Part shown: positions 58,147 through 64,000 of the stretch, piece after piece | Position numbering within the stretch: the stretch's first letter is position 1 | How the letters are laid out: each line of letters begins with the position of its first letter | Origin: Brettanomyces bruxellensis | Taxonomy: Eukaryota; Ascomycota; Pichiomycetes; Pichiales; Pichiaceae | Assembly: GCF_011074885.1 (NCBI RefSeq) | Contig: NC_054688.1 | Location: 124,001 to 188,000 of the forward strand | Direction: 5' to 3' | DNA length: 64,000 bases | Notes under the pieces: generated by a model | Databases searched by the model: none | Seen by the model: the letters and a program-made list of their open reading frames with translations, nothing else | What the model was told of the DNA's origin: nothing | Position numbers and translations under genes: made by a program

Positions 58147-60143
58147 CTAGCTCTTGCAGCAGTTAATCTGGCGAACCCACTCGCTATTTAGTATCTCTAA
58201 GCTTGTTATCCGGCGCCCCGGAACAGGATCTAAGATCGAATAGATGACATTTCGGCATCTTGCCCGTTTGAGGGCCTCGATCGGCTCGTAGCCCTTGGCA
58301 TCTTTCTTTTTGCCAAGTACACGCTGTAGAACTCGTCCTCATCCTTTGCAGCTTTCCAGAGCTGGCGACCGGTCCTCATTGCCATATAGATGACACCGCA
58401 AGACCAAATATCGACGGGCCGGGGGTCGAACTCGCTCTGGATGTATTCCTCAGGTGCAATGTAGGGGGAAGAGCCACAAACTCCGCTGGCAGGCTGCACA
58501 TCGTCCTCCCAGGCCATCTTGAAACACTCGGCATTGCCGAAATCGGTAATTTTGATCGTTCCATCAGACGTGAGGAGGATATTTTCGGGCTTGAGGTCCC
58601 GGTGAGCAACCCCCATTTGGTGCATGTAGTGCACGGCACGCACAAGTTGCTTGAAAAAGCAGTCGGCCTCCGCGTACTCGAGTCTGCCGGCGGTGATGAT
58701 CAAACTGTACAGATCACCTCCCGAACAGTACTCCATGACCTCGCAATAGTCTCCTTTTGCGTCCCGGAGCAAGTCGTACGTATCTATCAAGCCTGGGTGC
58801 TTCAAAGACGACGAGATGCAGAATTCATTCGTGAGCCGCCGAGAGTACTTCTTCTCGCTTTCGCTCGGTCGCTTCTTGAACTCCTTAACTGCGTACATGT
58901 GCTCTCCAGCTGCTCCAGAGGCCTGATCTCCGGCCCGCTTCACCTTCTTGTGTGCAATACGCACCACTCCAAAGCTGCCCCGGCCCACAATCTCCTGGCA
59001 GGTGCCGTACCGCTCGAAAAAGGACTCTCCGGCCAGTTTTTCCACACTCTTGGCCTGCGAACCTTTCAGCTGCCTCTTCAACAGCTTCGACCGCGACTCA
59101 TACTTCGATCCATCAACACTGATGAGGTCCTGGGGCTGCCGAATCGCCTCCCCGCGGTGTGTGTACACATTGACTCCTCCTTCTTTCACCTGGTTGAGAA
59201 GTGTCGCAAACAATGTCGGCGGCAGCTTGCGGTCGTGCACCGTGCTATTAACCGCATCCACCGTCTCCTGGGCCTCCTTATCAAGCTGTGCCAAGTTAGA
59301 AGACGACAAAATCTTCGGGATCGCCGACACAGCCTTGCTCCGGAGCTTCTTTGCACCAAGAAGATCCTTTATCATCTGGCCCAACCTCTCCTGCCGCCGG
59401 ATATTCCGAAGGTGGTGCTCGTGTGTGCCGTCCTCGTGCAGAATGAAACGCGGTACCAGCCTTGGTTCCGGCGGCTTCTCGCTCTTCCGCAGTCGCCGAG
59501 ACGTAGACGTCGATCGACGCGTCGACCCGGCGCCCCGCGTGCCTTCCTGCACTAGCGTCGCCGACGACGAACCTGGTGACGATCGACCCGTTGATTGACG
59601 TGTCGGCACCATCGACAAGTACCCGTCGCTGTCGTTATTCTCGTTTGCGTTTGCGTTTTCATTTCCGTTTGCATTTTCGTCGCCCACCGACCGGTGTACA
59701 GATGTCCCCTCACTCCCGTCGCTCCTTCTTCTTCTTTCCTGGTCGATGCACAGCCTGTCAATGCCCGCCAGGTCCATCAGTCCGTTGTTGACACTCAAAT
59801 GACGTCCCAGAAAGTGTGAGGACGTCTTTCTGGAGGATGGATCTGATGCCGGATTCGACCGAGACGAAAAATTGGAAATGCAGCTGTCTGAAATATGTGC
59901 ACGGGTGTCAGCGGCAAGTTTAGCGTTGTCAAAAGCGAACTCGAGAGACCCGGATGACGTAACACTGGTTGTTGATGCAGATGAGCTGTTGGGTAGACTG
60001 ACAACAGTGCGAGCAGGCGTGATGGTCTGTTCCGGTGCTGATTCCGGTAAGGGTGACTTTCTCTTGGCGAAAATCCGTCCCAAGCGAAGCAGTGCCTTCT
60101 TCTTGGTGGACGGATGCCTATCCAACGATGTGTTCATGGCCAT
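58147..60143 (-). pseudogene. HAL4/SAT4-like Ser/Thr kinase gene with frame break near the C-terminus
   Basis: Fungal NPR/HAL5-type kinase; Sat4/Hal4 and Hal5 stabilise the Trk potassium transporters and other permeases. The first frame gives 637 residues (stop at 58230): a long Ser/Arg/Asn-rich N-terminus, then a kinase domain with GRGSFG (387-392), Lys 420, HRDLKPEN (His 514), DFGNAE (Asp 534) and the activation loop with CGSSPYIAPEEY. After residue about 614 the frame changes. The expected C-lobe end (GYEPIEALKRARCRNVIYS and on to a stop at 58147-58149) is intact in the -1 frame. The break lies in an A-rich run at 58299-58313. Either a one-base assembly error or a real mutation that removes the last kinase helices; the rest is undamaged, so an error is plausible. 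Confidence 0.85.
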
Positions 60144-60209
60144 GTTGTGCGTTTGATGGTGGTGTCAGGTCTAAGATGTATTAGGGCAGATGCTGAGACG
60201 ATTAATGCT

Positions 60210-60317
60210 GGATGATAGTAGGATGATTAGGATGATATTAAGATGATACTAGTATGATACTAGAATGATACTAGGATAATACTAGAATGATATTAGGATG
60301 ATAGTAGAATGACAGTA
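60210..60317. repeat. 11-bp tandem repeat upstream of the kinase gene
   Basis: Ten units of consensus GRATGATANTA (one unit is 9 bp, the others 11 bp), 67-175 bp upstream of the kinase ATG. On the gene's strand the unit is pyrimidine-rich (TANTATCATYC). Confidence 0.9.
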
Positions 60318-62032
60318 GAATGATCCTTGGCTGATGTAATATTATCGACGATCAAATATCAATTCTAGAATGCAAATGATCAAATTCCTCGAGCCTGCTA
60401 TGTATAAATATCTGATAAATCGATCTAGCCAACGTTCCAGTCACAGAAAATACTCCACACTCTAAAATTTAGAGTAACCGAGTATAGGCGGTTGAAATTT
60501 GCGGAAAAGGCCGTGAAGCCGACAATGCGAAGCGTTTGAGTGTCCCAAGGAATATGTATCGTTCGTTTGGTGTTCCCAATAGATGTAAAGAGCTTGTGTA
60601 AGGAGAAGAAAAGTGAAGTATCAACAAAAGAATGACGATGATCAAATTTTCAGCTTCTAGGAGTGTATTATATTATTTTTCAATGCCTGCCAGAGGGAGG
60701 GATTCACAAATATCTTGCAGCATGCCGAAATGTGCGCCAGAAAAAAATTTACCCAGCCGTAGGGCGAAGACTCTGCCTAGGTTTGTTTTAAGGAAGAATA
60801 TTATTATTCATTTTGTTTGGTGCGAAAAAATTGAATCAATTTAAATTTCCGTTTGATTCTCCCTCATTTTCTGCATGCCGGAATCTGCGAAATCTAACTT
60901 TTTTTTTTTTGTTGTTCCTTAATTTTCTACTTTTTTCAATATAATTTTTTTGCTTGCCTGCCCCAGGAATGTCGAAGCGTATGATGTAATAGTAATTTGG
61001 CTGGGGTCTCCGATTGTCGCTTTAATCCTTTCACTCATATTTTTGAATTTTTCGCTCATCTTGTTTCGCTCATCTTGGGTCCGAGGCCAAGGGCATCTCT
61101 GCAACAATATAAATGCGTCGATCGGGTATTTATTACGACTGAACTGTGCGTTCTGGACAGATTCAATTTGTGGAAGTTTTCTTTTTCGCTGAAAGACGAC
61201 ATTCCTCCAGCTATTTGTTCTTTTTGCATTTCATTCATTCATTATTTATCTATTTGTTCATCCATCTATTATCACTTCTGCCCCCATATCATAAGAAAAG
61301 GGAAATCTTATTTTTCCTGGGCAATGCATGACCCACACATGCCCTTGCATAAATTTGTAACTGCCAAATGCTGAAAATATAGCTGACATAACTACTCGCT
61401 GGGAAAGGCAAGGATGTAAAAAGAAAGAAGAAAAAAGAAAGAACGAAAAGACGGAAAAAGCCCACAAGTAAATGGCCTAACCCTCAGCCAATAACCTTGC
61501 GATGTTACCAAATCAGGTCAGTGTAGTACAAAGGATTATTTGTGCTTGAGCTAGGTCCCACTCTTTTGAAGCTTGGAAATTGGTTGAAGGAGTGAAAAGT
61601 AACCAAATCCCGATATTGCAGCCAACAAAGAAAATAGACTAAAGTATGGCACATGCACCCAGATGAATAGATATCGCAATAACACGGATCGGTACGAGGA
61701 AGGCTGAATGCTGATGAAGGGATATCGGATCGGAGCTTTCATGTTCGAAAAATAATAAGGTAAAAGAATAGCGGTAAAAACACCGAACAAAAGAAAAGAG
61801 TGAAAAATGAACAAAGAAACGCTCCGTATCTAGATGAAAGAAAAAAAAGAAAAAAATTTTATTTTTACTTTTCTTTTTCTTTTCCTTTATTTTGAAATTT
61901 TCAGACTTTGTCGGAATTTGGTTGTACAACGGTATATAAAGTGCCAAAATAACCTGAAACCCCGTAGTTAAACCAGTCAAAACAAAGCGTGTAGTAGTCC
62001 TACTGCATCATATACATCACACAGGCACAATA
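60318..62032. other. Divergent spacer between kinase gene and LIA1
   Basis: About 1.7 kb AT-rich sequence with poly-T (60899-60910) and short frames only. The LIA1-proximal part contains A/T-rich blocks (61840-61890) and a TATAAAG word at 61935, about 98 bp before the LIA1 ATG, a plausible TATA element. No gene supported. Confidence 0.45.
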
Positions 62033-63007
62033 ATGGCATTTTCAGACGATTATTTTGACGAGGAATCTCCAGTGGAGAAGCTTAGAGACATTCTTTGCAA
62101 CATCGATGGTAAGCAGAAGCTTGCCAGAAGATTCAGAGCTCTTTACTCTCTTAAGGCTGTTGTCGAGAGAAATGCCAACGACCCAAAGAAGGCCAAGGAG
62201 GTTATTGACTACATCAGTGAGTGTTTCAACCACAGCAATTCGGAACTTTTGAAGCACGAAGTTGCATATGTTCTCGGACAGACGAAGAATCTCATGTCTG
62301 CACCAGTGCTTAGAGAAAGACTATGCGATGAGAAAGAGTACTGCATGGTGAGACACGAGGCTGCCGAGGCTTTGGGTGCTCTTGGAGACCAGGGATCTCT
62401 TGAAGTGCTCACGAAGTACTTCAAAGATCCAAAGGAGGTCGAGCCTGTTAGACAGACTTGCGAGTTGGCCATTGAGAGAATCAAGTGGGCACACTCTGAG
62501 GAGAGAAAGCATGAGAAACTGCAGAAGTCGCTATACTCGTCGATCGACCCAGCTCCACCTATGCCTCTTGATGCTGACGGAGCCGAGAGTGTTGAGAAGC
62601 TTAAAAATCTCCTTAACGACCAGAAGGCTCCTCTTTTCCAGAGATACAGAGCCATTTTCCGTTTGAGAGACATTGAATCTGATGAGGCTTGCAAGGCTCT
62701 TGGATCTTCTTTCAACGATCCTTCTGCTCTTCTCAAGCACGAGGTTGCATACGTTTTCGGTCAGATCGGCAACCCTATTGCTGTTCCATACTTGACTGAG
62801 GTTGTCAACAGAGACAACGAAGCTCCTATGGTTAGACACGAGGCTGCCGAGGCTTTGGGTTCTATTGCAAGCAAGAATGTCGTTCCTGTGCTTAAGGAGC
62901 ATCTTAACGACCGTGATGTTGTCGTTAAGGAGAGTGCGATCGTTGCTCTTGACATGTACGATTACGAGAACTCCAACGAGATGGAGTATGCTGAGATTAT
63001 CAATTAA
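62033..63007 (+). CDS. LIA1: Deoxyhypusine hydroxylase
   Basis: Di-iron HEAT-repeat enzyme that hydroxylates deoxyhypusine on eIF5A, completing the hypusine modification. At 324 residues it has normal length. Two symmetric halves of four HEAT repeats each provide the strictly conserved His-Glu metal pairs: LLKHEVAYVLGQ (H75-E76), MVRHEAAEALGAL (H108-E109), LLKHEVAYVFGQ (H236-E237) and MVRHEAAEALGSI (H269-E270). Codon use is biased (GCT, AAG, CTT), as in well-expressed yeast genes. It converges with RPA12 across about 260 bp. Confidence 0.97.
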   Translation: MAFSDDYFDEESPVEKLRDILCNIDGKQKLARRFRALYSLKAVVERNANDPKKAKEVIDYISECFNHSNSELLKHEVAYVLGQTKNLMSAPVLRERLCDEKEYCMVRHEAAEALGALGDQGSLEVLTKYFKDPKEVEPVRQTCELAIERIKWAHSEERKHEKLQKSLYSSIDPAPPMPLDADGAESVEKLKNLLNDQKAPLFQRYRAIFRLRDIESDEACKALGSSFNDPSALLKHEVAYVFGQIGNPIAVPYLTEVVNRDNEAPMVRHEAAEALGSIASKNVVPVLKEHLNDRDVVVKESAIVALDMYDYENSNEMEYAEIIN

Positions 63008-63268
63008 AATCCCTTATCTAATGTTTTCTATTTGATTGTCAACTTTCTACGCATTAATATATATTAGCTGGGGCTAGTGTTCTATCGTTTGAATTTGGGT
63101 GTCTAATGTAAAGTAGATTAATGTACACGCGAAGCCTGTGGCTGTCGTCTTTCTTCTGTCCTCCACTCGTCGTTTCTTTTGTCCTCCACCATCCTTTCTT
63201 TTGTTTTCCATCCGTCTTTTCTTTTGTTCTCCATCCGTCGTTTCTTTTTCCGCACTCTGAACGTACGC

Positions 63269-63640
63269 TCAGTTATTCGTCCTGAACCTGTATCCGCACC
63301 TTTTGCACGTATAGAACACCGTAGCACCCTCATCTGCAGAACGCAACTGTAACGTGTGGTACTGCATTTCATCATTGCCACACTGAGGACATTTCTCGTG
63401 AATGGTAGCACCTTCCTCGATCTCGTTCTGGTGCAAAGTAGTCTTGACCAACGACTGTTTAGCCCTTAAAGCTGATGGAAATGCATTCTTAGATGGATGT
63501 GTAACAACCTTTAAGTTGGCGAACTCGGATGTAGGGTATGATTTATTGCAAACCTGACATTTGAGCACTTTTTGATGCGATATGGAGTCTAGAAGATTTC
63601 CGCAGTTGGTGCAAAAGATAAGCGATCCGACAACCGACAT
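63269..63640 (-). CDS. RPA12: RNA polymerase I subunit A12.2
   Basis: Small zinc-ribbon subunit of RNA polymerase I for rRNA synthesis, giving intrinsic RNA cleavage. At 123 residues it is the usual size. N-terminal ribbon: C10-x2-C13 and C28-x2-C31. C-terminal TFIIS-like ribbon: C84-x2-C87 and C112-x2-C115, with the catalytic acidic hairpin RSADEGATVFYTC (Asp and Glu at 103-104 for cleavage). The ATG at 63640 is the first in frame. Confidence 0.96.
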   Translation of the reverse strand: MSVVGSLIFCTNCGNLLDSISHQKVLKCQVCNKSYPTSEFANLKVVTHPSKNAFPSALRAKQSLVKTTLHQNEIEEGATIHEKCPQCGNDEMQYHTLQLRSADEGATVFYTCKRCGYRFRTNN

Positions 63641-63780
63641 GATGCTGTGAGTGCGTGAGTTGTGTGTAGGGTAGAGGTATTAAGAGATGTCTTGAACAGC
63701 AAATTTGGGCTTGTGACTGTGAATATATTAGCAGGAAAAAGTACGGAATCAACTAGAGGGTCAGTTGTTATCGGTGAAGT

Positions 63781-63827
63781 AAATTTTTCAATTTTTCAGT
63801 TTGAATTTTTTTTTTTTTTTTTTTTTT
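63781..63827. promoter_or_regulatory. RRPE-like repeats and poly-T tract upstream of RPA12
   Basis: On the minus strand this reads TGAAAAATTGAAAAATTT, two overlapping RRPE-like cores, about 145 bp upstream of the RPA12 ATG. A 22-T run follows at 63806-63827, a nucleosome-depleting type of tract. Another unseen gene may begin beyond the window end. Confidence 0.45.
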
Positions 63828-64000
63828 CTAAGAAATTTCACCACCGTACACCAAGTGAAAGCACAGCGAGATTATTGAAACATTTTTTCTTGGTGCCCTC
63901 TTCGGAGGAAAACAAACCTAGAGTGTGAAAACCGTAAAAGCTTGCATCAGCCAGTTATCAGGACTGCAGTCGAAGATATAAAGCAGAAAAATGCAGGCAC

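Noticed and set aside
58296..58313. Programmed -1 frameshift as explanation of the kinase frame break
   Set aside because: The sequence does not form a canonical X-XXY-YYZ heptamer in the reading frame, and fungal nuclear kinases are not known to use one; assembly error or mutation is simpler.

Overview
The window reads as nuclear DNA of a budding yeast (Saccharomycotina). It holds single-exon protein genes separated by AT-rich spacers, and the proteins are clear fungal orthologues (PWP2, MPP6, EFG1, NPR3, GPI13, RPA12, LIA1, CKI1). CTG codons fall inside predicted membrane helices, which fits a standard CTG=Leu code. A Pichiaceae-type yeast, for example Brettanomyces/Dekkera or a relative, is a guess from gene content and composition; I cannot fix the species. 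I saw no convincing tRNA, rRNA or intact transposon.

Layout. 1-2.5 kb: 3' part of a glucan synthase gene (FKS family, cut by the window edge). 2.6-11.5 kb: a tight, moderate-GC housekeeping block with a TAH1/RPAP3-like chaperone adaptor, YIH1, MPP6, PWP2, CTR86/ataxin-10 and EFG1. 11.6-25 kb: choline/ethanolamine kinase, a KH-domain RNA-binding protein, an unrecognised Cys-rich protein and NPR3 (TORC1 regulation). 25-41.5 kb: three GC-rich membrane or secretory-pathway genes (GPI13, a diverged TM9/EMP70 protein, an MNN4-like LicD protein) and one unknown coiled-coil gene, set in long, strand-biased, repeat-rich spacers. 42.4-51.1 kb: a four-gene catabolic cluster. 52.3-60.1 kb: a SCAP-like sterol-sensor gene and a HAL4/SAT4-like kinase gene with a frameshift. 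62-63.6 kb: LIA1 and RPA12, convergent.

The most interesting region is 42.4-51.1 kb. It carries a beta-alanine synthase/N-carbamoyl-amide hydrolase (PYD3-like, with a presequence-like N-terminus), an NCS1 permease (FUR4/DAL4/FUI1 family), a Zn2Cys6 regulator and a dihydropyrimidinase (PYD2-like). Together they look like a self-contained import, ring-opening, de-carbamoylation and control unit for dihydropyrimidines or hydantoins. Its promoters carry CGG/CCG elements: a perfect 18-bp CGG-N10-CCG palindrome before PYD3, the same 9-mer half-site before the regulator gene, and a 13-bp-arm inverted repeat. No dihydropyrimidine dehydrogenase (PYD1) is present.

Other points worth following: a full SCAP-type protein (sterol-sensing domain plus WD repeats) in a budding yeast; a Tah1 orthologue that appears to keep an RPAP3-type C-terminal domain; a -1 frame break that removes the end of the kinase domain; 10- to 14-bp tandem repeats directly upstream of GC-rich genes; and RRPE-like elements upstream of ribosome-biogenesis genes.
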